Part shown: positions 1 to 13,500 of the stretch, piece by piece | Layout of the letters: each line of letters starts with the position of its first letter | Position numbering within the stretch: the first letter of the stretch is position 1 | Notes under the pieces: model-generated | Told to the model about the DNA's origin: nothing | The model's database searches: none | The model's input: the letters and a program-made list of their open reading frames with translations, nothing else | Program-made: the position numbers and the translations under genes | Source: Nymphaea colorata | Taxonomy: Eukaryota > Streptophyta > Magnoliopsida > Nymphaeales > Nymphaeaceae | Direction of reading: 5' to 3' | Assembly: GCF_008831285.2 (NCBI RefSeq) | Contig: NC_045140.1 | Location: 22,772,131 to 22,836,130 of the forward strand | Length of the DNA stretch: 64,000 nt

Positions 1-1587
1 CCCTTTCTCTTCATTTTCGTCGTTTAAGCGAATCTTTATCTTGCTTGCTTTTGCCATGAATTTCTTAGATTTGTGCTGGCCTGCTGAGTAGTTGAGTAAT
101 CGGAGGTTTGAGGTGTTCTGGAGTTTGGGTTTAACGGCGTTCGCGTCCTTGCTCTGTTGGGCTTTTATCTGGTCCAATTAGATGTATTTCCCGCCTTTTT
201 TCCTCATCCGAGTGTGCGATTTGGTGCTTATTGGTGTCGTTTTTGTTTTACATTTGTCTTGTTCTTTTGTTTGGGGAATTTAAGACCCCCAAATGTGTTT
301 TCTTATTATGTGATGCAAAAATCAATTATTATTGTGTATGTGTTTATTCTTTTGCTCGTTCTTAGATTGCTTGGTTGCTTGTTTTGCACGTACCTTGTTC
401 CCTTATGCTGTATTATGTTGATCTCTTACGTGGTAATGATGGGATTTGTGCATCTTACCTTTGTATCTTTGAGACGATGGATTCGGGAATGGGTGCTTGA
501 TGATGGCAGAGGCATGCAATATAACGAATCTTAATGTCGTTGCTTCCCTGGATTCTTCTCTACTTCAAAGGCATGCACTTGTGTATGCGTGAACTAGTTA
601 TGGCGGTCAAAGATTTGGTGATGATGCTGTTGCTGCTCTTTGGATTATGCCAAAGGGCGGTAGAACATGAAAAGGAATGTGCGGAGCTGCTTAGTATGGG
701 TCATGAGTTCTCAAAGAGGAAGAGACTAAGGGTTAGCGCATTTTAGAGAACTTAGAGTTCACAGCAAGCGGTTATGGGGAGTTTTGCATTCATTTTGATT
801 CCTATCTTAAGCAGCAGCCTATTTCTGTACGAGCTTACAGCAAGCGGTTTGCATATGGGTTTAGAAGGACACAACTTTGGAGAAACCTGCGTCACTTTTA
901 TCCAATTGTTACAAGGATGGAGCGTTGTCCAGTCCACGTGTTTCCATCATCATAAAATTCATATATTTCTTGTTATCTTCATGAGATTTTAACGCATGTA
1001 TGTGGCTTCTTAGACGTCTGGCTGTCTGGTGCACTTTTTTTGCATATGCAAACATTTTGCTGTCTATGTCTGCTGCTGCTAACACCATAGATCAATTGCT
1101 ATACAAAAGAATTGTATGTCCATTTTCAAAATGTTGAAGTTCTGGATTCCACAATGGTAGCATGTTTGTTGTTTTATGGGTGCTCAATGCTCATCTGTAG
1201 TCTGATGTGCCTGATTAATTTATTCAATTAATTTTACTTTTTCTCCATTTATATATTCAACAGTAGATGTTATATTTATGAGCCTTGTAGGTTTTTGAAA
1301 ACTTGCATTTGTTGATGGTGGATTCCTTTTTATGGCCACTGATTTATTTTTGTCTTTAAATATTGTTTTCTTTTGCTGCTTATGTTTTAGGGTTGGCCTC
1401 TAATGGGTGTGTATTGCTTTCACTTTTCACTTCCAGGAGTATCTACTTTGATTAGTTGAGCGTGCAATTATCAACTGTGAACGCCAAACACCTCTTATTT
1501 ATATGTCAGTTGAATGACACTTCCACTTCTTCTCATGATTCATATGAGTGGAACCAGTCCGTATTGGGTAAGTAGAAAAACAAGAAG
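1..1587 (+). other. upstream region and probable 5' UTR of the HAT3.1-type gene
   Basis: No coding region is supported here. The open frames in this stretch are T-rich and resemble no family I know. A good splice acceptor (pyrimidine tract ending TTCCAG at 1431-1436) precedes the first coding exon, so 1437-1587 is probably 5' UTR. The T-rich DNA before it is then an intron in the 5' UTR, and the true transcription start may lie at or left of the window edge. That is inference; only the acceptor and the lack of coding potential are seen. Confidence 0.45.
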
Positions 1588-4500
1588 ATGGAGATTGCTC
1601 CAGATCAGGAATGTTGTATTGCAGATAATAGTTTGAAGTGCAGACAAATTTCAGAGGAAAAGGCACAATCTGGCGAACAATTTGATGAGACTACTTTAAG
1701 GTCTTCTACAGTGGTACAAACATTTGTTGATGCTAGACAAACATTGGATTGGGTCAAAGATGTCAACCCTCCGGCGTCTGGCCTTGCTTCTGATGACCTG
1801 CATATGCATGGGACGAGCAACTCAAGTAAATCCAAGTCTGGGAGGAATAAGCTTCCTCTGCAAGTAGGTGGTAAAAGTTATTCCCTACGATCAGCAGATG
1901 CTGGGGCTTCAAGATCAAAGTTAAATGATACCTCCAAGGCTCCCGAAGATATAAATGCTGACTCATCACAGCCTGTTGTTACCAAAAAGCGCGGGCGGAA
2001 GAAGAAACAACAAAATTCAAGATCAATAGATGAGATTTCTAGAATCAGAAACCGTGTCAAGTGTATAATTAGTCGAATGCATTATGAGCAGAGCTTGATT
2101 GAAGCTTATTCTGGTGAAGGGTGGAACCGTCAAAGGTGTGCAAAACCCTTCATGTAATGGTATCTTTAACTAATGAAACATCTGATTAGTATAATGTTAG
2201 TTAGTAGCCAGCCAGCTAGTTCATGGCCATATGGTAGCACCATGAACCATGGACTAGTTGATACTTGACTGATTAGGCTGACTAGTCACTGTGAGACTGA
2301 TGAGTAGGTTTCTGGTGTCGGTTCTACATTTGGTTGCTTTTCTTTTCCTTTCTTGTTAAGAAGTACTACATTTGGTTGGTTTTCTTTTCCTTTCTTGTTA
2401 AGAGGATGGAAGTTCTTAGAAGGTCTCTTTATCTCTCTCTCTTTCACACACACAGATACATGCCTCCTGTGGATGCCTTCCAGTGTCTTGACTTTTTTTT
2501 TTTTCATAAATGTAGCATATAGATAGATGAAAAAATATGTGCAAGTATGAGAAAAAAAAATTGAGAATTCAATGTCTTGATTGGGTTTTGTGAGCCAAGA
2601 AATCAAGTTTTTTTTTTATTTTTAGGACCTTGCATGACCTGATTTATATGTTTGATCTGCATTGTTTTTGTGACCTATAGATTTTTAATATTTTTCATCT
2701 ATGAATATCGTTGGATTTATAGGAAGTTGCATTCATAGTGCTTGATAGCTAGGAGGACTAGGAGTCTAGATACATTTGAAGGCATGATTGACTCTCTCTC
2801 TATATATATGTACGCGTGCATCTGTCTGTGTGGGTGAGTTATGTGATTTATTTGATTTCATAATGGTATTTTTGACGTTCTTTTATTGCTTTTAGCACTT
2901 TATATATTTCCTTTAGCGATTTTATTTAGATAACTGACATGGACTGACTTAGACTGATCAGTCTTAACTAGTCTACATTAGTCTTTTTAAGGCCTTGATG
3001 GACTTGTATCTGGCTTCTGATTTTGACAACTTTGTTCAATACGTAAGAAATAATGTTGTCTAGAATCTGTTTTTTCTGCGTCTTTTGTGGGGAAGGTCCA
3101 CCAGGTTGTGCAGCTCAGTACCATGACGAGCTCAGCCTTGCTTTCTTGAATTTGAGCTAGTATTTTGAGCTCTAGTGCAGGTAGGTGAGGCTTAGGCTTC
3201 ACTTTTGTGGACCTATTCAAATGGGTGGTGTCATTATTTGCCCTCTTCTAAGCCAGGCTTTATTCTGTTGGTTCAGTTTGGGCAGGACACTTTCTTCTTG
3301 TCACCCCATTAGTCATCTGCTCAAATATGATAAGTGGCCTGCTCTGCGTTTAGGCCTCATTGTGCAGCCTGGGGTTGAGGCTTGTTAGGGGATGGGTTAG
3401 GCTTTAACCATAGTCACAAATAACATCTCGGAATTTTAAATGGCGAGTTTTTTTTTTAGTATAATACGCCGAGCCTGAAGAAAAGGGGAAAATAGAAAAA
3501 ATATGGTAAATTTTTTAAAAAACTAAAAATGGGAAAAAAATAAAATAAGTGAAAAACTAATAACACAAACATCAAAAGATAAGTAGATTTGCAACAAATA
3601 AAAAATAGAAAATGAAAAAAAAAACTGTATGACATTAAAAAAACTGAAGAAAATGAAAAACTGAAAAAAAAATGGAAAAAACGTTTCTTTTTTAAGTTTT
3701 AAATGGCTAGTTAATTTATCGTGTTTTTTTTTGTTTTTAATGTTTTTTTCAAAAAAACACGTTTTTTAATGTTTTAAACGGCTAGTTAATTTATCACATT
3801 TTTTTTGAAAAAAACACGTTTTCTGTGATTTTAACCAAAAGCAGCCTGATTATGACAGGTTGGGCTGATCAATTGCCCATCTTTTGTATGTTTGTGGACT
3901 TAATAATAATTTTCCTGATTTTGTGTTCTACAATTATGTTCTATGTGCTTCTATTTTTTTTTTATGCTTGCCACCTAGTTTGTCTTAAAAATACAAGTAT
4001 GGTAATTTTCTTTCATTTTTTTGGGTTTGAATGCTGTTTTTATATAATTTTTAATTAAAGAAGTGAATGAAATAAAAAACATGAATTGCTCAGTTAAACA
4101 AACTCTAGAAATAAGTCTTCAAGAAGAATAGTGGTCTCTGATCTCCATCATTTTGTTGTCAGGATGTATGCAGTGTTCTTTTAGGGCATGGGCTTCTAGA
4201 TTGCAGGGGATTAGATAATGCTGCTGTAAGCCTCAGAACTAAAGGTCGTAATATTGTTTGGAAGGTTCAGTTTTTTTCTTGTTGCTGATGCATGCAGTCG
4301 GTTCCAGATTAGGTGGAGATATTCTAAATGTCATAAATCCTAATTATATGTAGATGCAAAATACAAAGCATAATGAATGATGTGTTTTTTCCCTTCCTAT
4401 GAAAATGTAGCATAAAAGATCACTATTCGAAAACAAGTAACATGGTCAGCAATCAGCAAACTGTGTGCTACCCATTGGGTAAAGGAAGCATCGTTGGTAT

Positions 4501-7500
4501 CTAAATGGGTTCAGTAGAGACTCTGGCTTGTTCTGGACAAGTTGCTAACTAGTTGTACCTGGTCAGCTTTTTTTTCCAGATCCTCTGGTTTGTTCTTGAC
4601 AAGTTGCTAACTAGCTGTACCTGGTCAGTTTTTTTTATATTCTCCTTGTCTCATTATCATTCTTTTATCTAATCCATGCTTTCTTTATGCCATGGATCGT
4701 CACAACGACACAACCCCATTTGATTCTTCAAATTGTCCTGGATAATCTTAGACCCTGTCTGTGCTTTTGCACTCATCTGCTGTCCTTGATCCAGTAGGAC
4801 CCGTACCATTAAGTAGTTGAGGCAATTGGGCAGATAGCTGGATTGCAGTTTTCCAGAAAAGTTCTACCTCATTATTGTTCAGTATGAAATTATTGTCCCT
4901 TTTATTGGTGTCTTGAGTTTGAAGCTGGCTTGTTCCTAGCAAATTCCTCACCCTGATAGTTGTGAAAGCATTTTGTGGGCAGATAGAACTGAAAACTATG
5001 TGTGGTTGAGGCAGTTAAAGCCAGTGAACCAAACAATCACAGTCATACAATGAGTGGCAGTTAAGATTAGTGAAGCAAACAATCATAGTTGTAGAAATAC
5101 GAACAAGAAGAAGACGAAGAGAAACAATGATCACGATGTAACGTGGAAAACCCTCAACACGAGGGAGAAAAAACCACGAATGAGGAGGAGTTGGTGCCCA
5201 CTAGCAGCCAGACTCTCTCTCTCTTAAGATTATCATTAACACTTAAGGATTAGGGTTACATGACTTAAGTAGAGCCCAAAACGGGCTACAAGGCGGGTCG
5301 GGTATGGATCCGGACCCGAAACACACAATCTATCAACACTCCCCCTCAAGTTGGGCATACATATCAAACATGCCCAACTTGGATACATTCCTCTCAAATG
5401 AAGCTGAAGGAAGAGCTTTCGTCAGAACATCAGCAGTTTGGTCTTCAGACTTCATGTAAGGTAAGATCAACTCTTTCGCATCAATCCTTTCCCGAATGAA
5501 GTGACGATCAATTTCAACATGTTTTGTTCTGTCGTGAGAACAGGGTTGTTGGCTAAGTTGATTGCAGACTTGTTATCACAGTACATCTTCATAGGTCCTT
5601 CAATCTCTATTCCAATGTCAGTCAACAATATCTTCAACCATAATAACTCTGACACTCCCATAGCAACTGCCCTATATTCTGCCTCTGCACTGGATCTAGA
5701 GCAAACATCCTGTCTCTTGCTCCTCCATACAACAAGGTTTCCTCCCAAGTATACACAGTACCCTGTAGTGGATCGACTGGTATCACCACAACCTGCCCAA
5801 TCCGCATCAGAATAGCCCTCGATTTCCACAGTCTCTTGTTTCACATACAGGAGTCCCTTACCAGGATTTTTCTTCAGGTAGCATAGCACTCTGTCCACAG
5901 CCTTCAGATGTGCATCGGTTGGCGCATGCATGAATTGGCTCAAAACATTCACCGCAAAGGTGTTATCAGGTCTCGTGAGGGTAAGATAAATTAGCTTCCC
6001 AACCAAACGTTGATATCTTCCCTTGTCTTCTTCATAGAGAGGCTCTCCATCTCTAAGACTCAACTTATGCCCAGTGTCAAAAGGGGTAGGAGTAGGTCTA
6101 CATCCCAATTTACCAGTTTCTTCCAGCAGATCTAATGTATATTTCCTTTGGTTTAGTACAAGACCAGTACTAGACCTAGCAACCTCCATACCAAGAAAAT
6201 ACCTTAGCTTGCCAAGATCTTTGAGGTCGAATTCTGTAGCCAGTAATCCTTTTAGCTTGATAATCTCCTCCTCATCATCTCCAGTAACAATCATGTCATC
6301 TACGTAGACGAGCAGGAGAGTAACCTTGCTCTCCTTCTTCTTCACAAACAGAGTGTGATCTCCATTTCCTTGTTTGTATCCATGACGTATCATCACTCTT
6401 TTCAGTCGTTCAAACCACGCTTTGGGCGATTGCTTAAGGCCATACAGGCCTTTTTCAGCTTACAACACTTTTCTGGTTCTTCATATCCTGGAGGCATATG
6501 CATATATACTTCTTCTTCGAGGTCACCATTGAGGAATGCATTCTTAACATCCAGTTGATACATCTTCCACTCCTTCATCACAGCTAGGGATATAACCACC
6601 CTCACAGTCTTCATTTTCGCAACAGGAGCAAAGGTTTCCAAGTAATCAATTCCATATTTCTGGCTAAACCCATTGGCCACAAGTCGAGCTTTATATCTTT
6701 CAACGCTCCCATCTGGTTTGTACTTGATGGTATACACCCATTTGGATCCAACTAGTTGAGCGGCTTCAGGAATCGTCACCACTTTCCATGTCAAGTTTCT
6801 TCTTAGGGCATCTATTTCTTCTTTCATTGCATCAGCCCACTTGGAGTCACTTTGAGCTTCAGCGACAGTCCTGGGAATCACAGCCAAAGAGAGAGTAGAA
6901 ACAAAGCACTTGTAATCTTTCCCAAGTCTGAAATAAGAAACAAAATTACCAATGGGGTGTTGAGTACATGACCTGACACCCTTTCTCAGGGCAATGGGAA
7001 GATCGTCATTCTTCTTTTCAACCTCATCATGAGTCTCCACGGTCTACTTGGTAAGACTTGGTTCATCCAGGGAAGGAGTGGCATTGGGATTGGAAGTAGA
7101 TCTAGCATCACAAGTCATCACCTCTGTCCGAGTACCTCGCCTAGAGTAGAACTGTCCAAACAACTGAGGGCCTTCCTTCTCAATGCTATTGTCACCCCTT
7201 TCCTCCTTCTCAGGCACATCAACAGTATTAAGTGATTCTGCTTTCTTGTAGTCCAAAAAATCTATAAACTGAAGTTCCTGTCTCTGAGAATACTCTTCCC
7301 TGCCCACAGACTGCTCCCCTGAAGAGGATTCGCACCAAAGTAAGAGGCATGTTCCAAGAAGGTAACATCCCTCGTAACATAAGCTCGACCAGTAATAGGA
7401 TCAATACATTTGTATCCTTTTTGCGTAGGGGAGTATCCAACAAAGACACCTTTGATAGACTAGGATCAAGTTTCTTGACATTTGGACTGTGATCATGGAT

Positions 7501-10500
7501 AAAACATACACAACCAAAAAACACGAGGAGGAAGAGGAAATGGTGGACGACTGCCAGGAAGCAACGAGTGGGGAGTCCTACCATTCAAAACACGACTGGG
7601 CATGCGGTTAATAAGATAGGCACTAGTAAGAACTGCATCACCCCAATAGTGTTTAGGAAGATTTCTTTGAAACAAAAGAGCCCTGGTGACATTAAGAAGT
7701 TGACGATTTTTCCTTTCAGCTACCCCATTTTGAGGGGGGGGTGTAACTACAGGATGTCTCGTGAACAATCCCCCGTTGTCTAAGAAACTCCTCAACAGGC
7801 TAACACATGTACTCACGGGCATTATCGGACCTGAAAGTTTTAACATTCGCACCATACTGGGTATGCACAAGAAGAATAAATGTCTCTATGATGCGAGGAA
7901 CCTCGCTGCGGTCTTTTAACAAGTATATAAATGTAGCACGAGAGAAATCATCAATGAAAGTGATAAAATACTAGAAACCTTGACGGGTATGAATGCCCGA
8001 AGGTCCTCATACATTAGAGTGAATCAGGGAAAAAGCTTCATTAGCACAACTAGAAGAAAGAGGGTACGAAGCCCTCACATGTTTGGCAAACTGACAAACA
8101 TCACAAGAAATGGAAGACAAATCAAAGGAGGAACACAAGTCTGGAAACAAATGTTTCGAAATCCCAAAAGGTAAATGCCCAAAACGTTCATGCCAGTACA
8201 TAAAAGACTGAAGACAATCTTCTCTTCTCTTATCTGTCATGCGAATCGCTGTCAACAGAGCAGTAGCCACACGTATGGGAAGACGATATAATCCATCAGA
8301 AGCTAAACCAATCCCAATCCTCTTCCCTGTCACCAAGTCCTGCAAAACACAACGATCGGCAGAGAATATAAGTTCACAATTCAATTCTTTAGTAAGTCTA
8401 CTGACTGATAAGAGATTTAAAGGAAACTGGGGAACATGTAAAGCGCCCTGCACATGAAATTTGTCCAACAAGGACAGAGTGCCTTCGCATGCCACACAGG
8501 TAGAGGAACCATCTGCAAGAGAAACACGTTCCTTTCCCGAGGACAACTTATACTCATGAAACAATTTTGGATTACCTGTCATGTGATGAGTAGCACCACT
8601 ATCGACAATCCATTCCCCCACAGAAGAGTTACCTTGATTGCCAATAACCCGAGAGCATGATTAGCTGTAGTTCCCTCTGAGGTCTCAATCTTGTTGACAT
8701 CGATCCTGCCCAAATAAGCCCTTAGTTCACGAAGCTGGTCAGCAGAAATGGAGACTTTTTCTCCACTGGATGCTTGCACCTCAGACACAGGCATTCTCCC
8801 AATCGAAGATCTCCCTTTGTTTCTCTTCTTTTCTGGATGAAGATCCCAACAATAATCCACGGTGTGACCTGTCTTCTTGCAGTGAGTGCACCGGCGAAGG
8901 GATCTAGACGGGCCACCAGGACCACGACTCACGAGAGCGGATCTCTCGTTATAGGGCACAAGTTCCCTCTTCCCTTCTTTTGTAACAAGCCTCCTCTGTT
9001 CTTCCGCTTCAATACAGGAGTACACATCTTCAATACTGGACACCTCCCCTGAATTCAGAATCTGGCTTCGAACACCTTCAAACTCATCATTTAAACCTGC
9101 TAAAAATAGGAACACCCTGTTTTCCCATTCATGAGCAACATAGAGCGCCTGATCATGGGGACAATGCCAAGGAATATCAGAATGATAGTCAAGCTCTTCC
9201 CACTTGGCTTTCAAAGCCCCATAGTACTCTGCAACAGACGAGTTCCCTTGTCGAATGCCATAGACTGTCTTCATTACTTGGTAAGTACGAATTGCGGTCT
9301 TCTTTTGGCCATACATTTGCTCGAGGACCACCCACATGTCTCTAGCAGTCTTCTTCCGAAGGATAAGGGGCTGAATATCGACGGAAACGGAATTGACAAT
9401 CCAAGTTTTCACTTGATTATCCTCAAGAAACCAAGTATGCCACACATCACTTGTTCTTGCTGGTTCGGGGTTGCTCCCATCAATATAGGCCATGCGACCA
9501 CGGCCAGCAATCCCCATAGTCATAGCAGGCGACCACGAGAAATAATTCTCCTTGGTGAGGCGAAGAGTGATGACCTGCATGGGAACATTCTCAGTTCTAA
9601 AAGCCCCTATTTCAGTGGGATTGGTGTTGACGGTTGACGAGGAAGAGGCTGCCATAGTCACAGACCAGTCTAGCTACGGGAGAAGCCCAGTAGGCAGCAA
9701 GGAGCAACAGCACAATAAAACACCAAAAAAGGCAGAGAGCAGGCAACGGACAAAACGGAGAACGCCTAAACCTCACCGACGAAAGAGACAGCAACAGAGA
9801 GGCAGCGCCGGAGAAAAAAACGAGGCAGAGCGGCGCGGCGCTGGGAGGAAACAGACTGCCGGAACCAGGCAGAGCGGCGCACAGGCGGAAGCAGACCGCC
9901 AGAACCAGGCAGAGCGGCGCTGGGCGGAAATAAACCGCCGGAACCAGGCAGAGCGGCACGGCGCCGGAAAAAGACACGGCGGTGGGCGATGCGTCAGATG
10001 ACAGAGAGGAACACCGCTAGACAGGGCGTCGCTGGGCGGAAGCGGCTGAACAGGAACAGCGCTGATCAGGGCGTCGCTGGGCCGGTCGTCGCTAGGCGGA
10101 GACGGCGGAATCCTGAGCGGCGCTGATCAGGGCGGCGCTGGGCGGAGACGGCGGCGGGGCGACAGACGAAGCCCGGGCAGGAGCGTCGGACACGAGCGTC
10201 GGGCACAGGCGTCGGGCGAAGCTCGGGCACGAGCGTCGGGCACGGGCGATGAACAGTGCCGGGCGAGACGATGAACAGTGCCGGGCGAGTCAATGAACAG
10301 TGTCGGGCGAATCCTCCTCCAACACGGGCAAAAGACAAACCAGAAACGCCGGAACTTCACGGCTCTGATACCATGTAGAAATACGAACAAGAAGAAGACG
10401 AAGAGAAACAATGATCACGATGTAACGTGGAAAACCCTCAACACGAGGGAGAAAAAACCACGAATGAGGAGGAGTTGGTGCCCACTAGCAGCCAGACTCT

Positions 10501-13500
10501 CTCTCTCTTAAGATTATCATTAACACTTAAGATTAGGGTTACATGACTTAAGTAGAGCCCAAAACGGGCTACAAGGCGGGTCGGGTATGGATCCGGACCC
10601 GAAACACACAATCTATCAACAATAGTATATGATGAGTGTAAATATAAGATCAACACAGAAAAGTTGCTGATGTATTAATAAAAGTCGTAAAATTTAAAAA
10701 TTTATGAGCTTTTCATGTTGACATCCCTTTATGTTTCATTACCCTATTTGAACTTCAAAATGCCCAACTGAGAAGACATTTTATGGTTGCACACACAATG
10801 GTTCTTGCTGACTTGATTGTGGAAATTGGCTGATATGACTAGGCAGTAGTTGGTTCTACTTCTATATTAGATGTGACAAACAAGAGGTGGTGTAGATGGA
10901 CTAGACAATTATCTGGTAGACTGGTAGTTCATTCATTTATGTTGTTTAGTAGTATTTTCTTGAAGGATTTGTGATGCAATAAAATATATCTATATCAAAT
11001 TACTGCTCGTATATGACTGTATAATTTTCAAGCAGCTGCTACAGTGCATTTGAATATCATTTGGACTTTGCTAATTTATAGTTTTTAAGTTTACAGTCAA
11101 GACAAGATAAAGCCTGAGAAGGAGATCAAGCGTGCTACATCAGAGATCTTAAAATGCAAGATAAAAATACGTGAGTCATTCAAAGATCTGGAGTCCTTGT
11201 GTGCAGAAGGAAAGCATCAAGACTCTTTATTTGATTCCGAAGGACAAATTTACAGTGAAGATGTATGTTAAGCAGTTGATTACATTTTCAAAATTGACGA
11301 ATTTCTTTAAGTTTAGACTGTTTAATTTAAATGATACATCAATTGAGAAGTTGCTATTTTTATGTGTCAGATATTCTGTGCCAAGTGTCTATCAAAGGAC
11401 CTATCTCCTGATAATGACATCATACTCTGTGATGGTGTTTGTGATCGTGGATTTCATCAGATGTGCTTGGAACCTCCTCTTCTTAAAGAACAAAGTATGA
11501 TGTTGGTGTTGTGTAGTGATGTTGCTAAGATATTCTTTTCCTTATCCAATATATTTTAGCCTGTTGTAGTTTTTTTGTTCAGTACCTCCTGGAGATGAAG
11601 CTTGGCTATGTCCTGGATGTAAGTGCAAGCTAGATTTAATCACTTCTCTGAATCAGTATCAAGGAGCTAACCTTTCCATTGACGACAGTTGGGAGGTGAA
11701 GTTGCAATTTCTTAATTATATGGTGCTTCATGCATGTTACATCATCAATGCATTTCTGTAGACTCCTCATGATTGAACTTCACAGTATGTTTATTTCTCA
11801 TTGCAGAGGATATTTCCTGAGGCCGCAATTCAGGTAGATGGGACACGGCAAACTGATGACTTAGGACTTCCTTCAGATGATTCGGAGGATACAGATTTTG
11901 ACCCAGAAAATCCTGACCCTGAGAAGTCTGAGAAGGAAGATTCAAGTTCTGATGAGTCCGATTTTACGTCTGATTCAAGTGGTTCAAGCTCCGGTAGGGT
12001 GTCTTTTGTTAAGGCTGAGAGTCTGGAGTCCTCTGATTCTTCTATGGATGCGTCTGAATCTTCAGAAGATTCAAAAGGATCAAGAGAAAGCGAAACTGTG
12101 GCCAGCAACGCAGAGATTTCAACCGCAATTTCTGGGAGAAGACATCTTGAACACCTGGATTACAAAAAGCTGTATGATGTAAGGCTTGTAGACTTTTCTT
12201 TTAACTTCAATGATCTTTTTGACCTAAAAGGCTAAAACAGATTTGTATATTGGGTCTTCTGCATTCAACATGACATGGTGAATGCTTACATCCTTCAGCA
12301 GTTCTGCAAATGGGTTCCAGGCGTCCAGCATTGTAAGGATCAAGAGTTTAGGTATCTTATATCCTGTAGGGTGAGTTTTGTTCTAAATATAGGCTGTGTG
12401 GATACAGGATGGCCCTTGTCCATTTCGTCATGCCTCTTTTCTTGCATCTTTCATTAGGACAATGATGGAGAGCATGAAATTCACCTAGGACCGCGTAGTC
12501 TAGAAACACCTACTCTTTAGAATGATGGCTTATGCAACCTCCCTGTCTTGTGTTGTTTGCATTGTTATTTTGAGGCCATGTGAGATGGGAAGAGCCTATG
12601 ATACTCTTATTTTGACTTCCTTGAATCCTATCACATGCTTCCACAATAGAACACTAAAGTTGTGGTTGTCATGGTGGGCACTTAATGTCATAACGACTAG
12701 TCGTAGTAGGAAAGAAACAGTCTTACCCTTTGGTTGCAGTTGAAGATTTTGGCTGCCAATATTACCTTCTTAATGCTGAAGTCATTGCAATTCTTTTCTT
12801 GTTTCTCGCTCAATGTGGAGATAGAGTTGGCTGGGTGGGGAGGATTTGGGGATGATTTAAGATGCTTGAAAGTTGCTGGCATCTTGCTGGGCATGCTGAT
12901 TATGTTGAGATGTTGTATTTTTCATATACTACCAGCATATAAGATGCTTGAAAGTTGGTGGTTGCATCTTGCTGGACATGCAAATGCAGTGCACCTTTCT
13001 TAAGTGTTATTCTCAGAAGATTTATTGGTGAGACAAATACACTGTGTGCATGTTTTGTGTTTCATTCTTTTTCGTCTATGATACTGAGATGGCAAGTTGC
13101 TTTGTTAGTTCCTAGTGTTCTCATCCTACAAATGAAGCTTCTCCTGGAGATCATCTTCCGTGCAGTATATCCTTTTGTTTTTTGGGGTATCCAGTTTTTC
13201 ACTTTATGTGCTCAAGATTTGATTCTTGAATCTCATTAAGTTTCTGTGTTGATCTCAACATCATTCTTGAATTTTACCTTAAAATCTGTAATATATGTAG
13301 GAAGCATAGCTTTGCCTGTTCTTCTACTGTGTTCAACTTTGTTGGGACGTTCATTTTTCTTGTCCTTGTTTTAATCAAATATCTTAAGTGGAGATGTAGA
13401 TGCAGAGGGTAACAATTATTTTGCTGTTGCTTTCATTTACTGAATGTATTGTTTTAAGCTGCTGGTCGTAGTGAGCAGCATAAATGGAAGAATGAAATGG

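Larger units (their letters stand above)
2136..5089 (+). other. first coding intron of the HAT3.1-type gene, part left of the retrotransposon
   Basis: The intron starts at the GT after 2135 (exon end CAAAG). No gene is seen in it. It is AT-rich and carries two short tandem duplications (2324-2407 and 4522-4645), a poly-A/T-rich patch at about 3430-3830 with a repeated GGCTAGTTAATTTATC segment, and a piece at about 2960-3030 that resembles sequence near 39090-39170. Confidence 0.7.
5090..10621 (-). mobile_element. full-length Ty1-copia LTR retrotransposon, antisense in the host intron
   Basis: The element is 5532 bp and bounded by LTRs at 5090-5338 and 10374-10621. On the minus strand the LTR begins TGTTGATAG and ends CTACA. 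A 5-bp target duplication ATAGT flanks it (5085-5089 and 10622-10626). A primer-binding site complementary to methionine tRNA touches the 5' LTR, and a polypurine tract touches the 3' LTR. Internal order on the minus strand is gag, protease, integrase, reverse transcriptase, RNase H, which is the copia order. The LTRs differ by a single inserted or deleted G, indicating a recent insertion. The coding part is nonetheless broken in several places. The host gene can remain functional if the intron is still spliced out. Confidence 0.97.

Noticed and set aside
157..992. Overlapping open frames in the first kilobase (125, 70, 61 and 72 aa)
   Set aside because: They are T-rich or low-complexity, with no conserved motifs, and lie in what looks like 5' UTR or intron sequence upstream of a splice acceptor.
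9612..10411. GC-rich open frames on both strands near the copia 5' LTR (149, 121, 94 and 90 aa)
   Set aside because: They are made of GC-rich imperfect repeats in the leader between the LTR primer site and gag, with biased composition and no domain.
11830..12108. 92-aa minus-strand frame rich in Ser, Asp and Glu
   Set aside because: It is the reverse-complement reading of the acidic Ser/Asp/Glu-rich exon of the HAT3.1-type gene.
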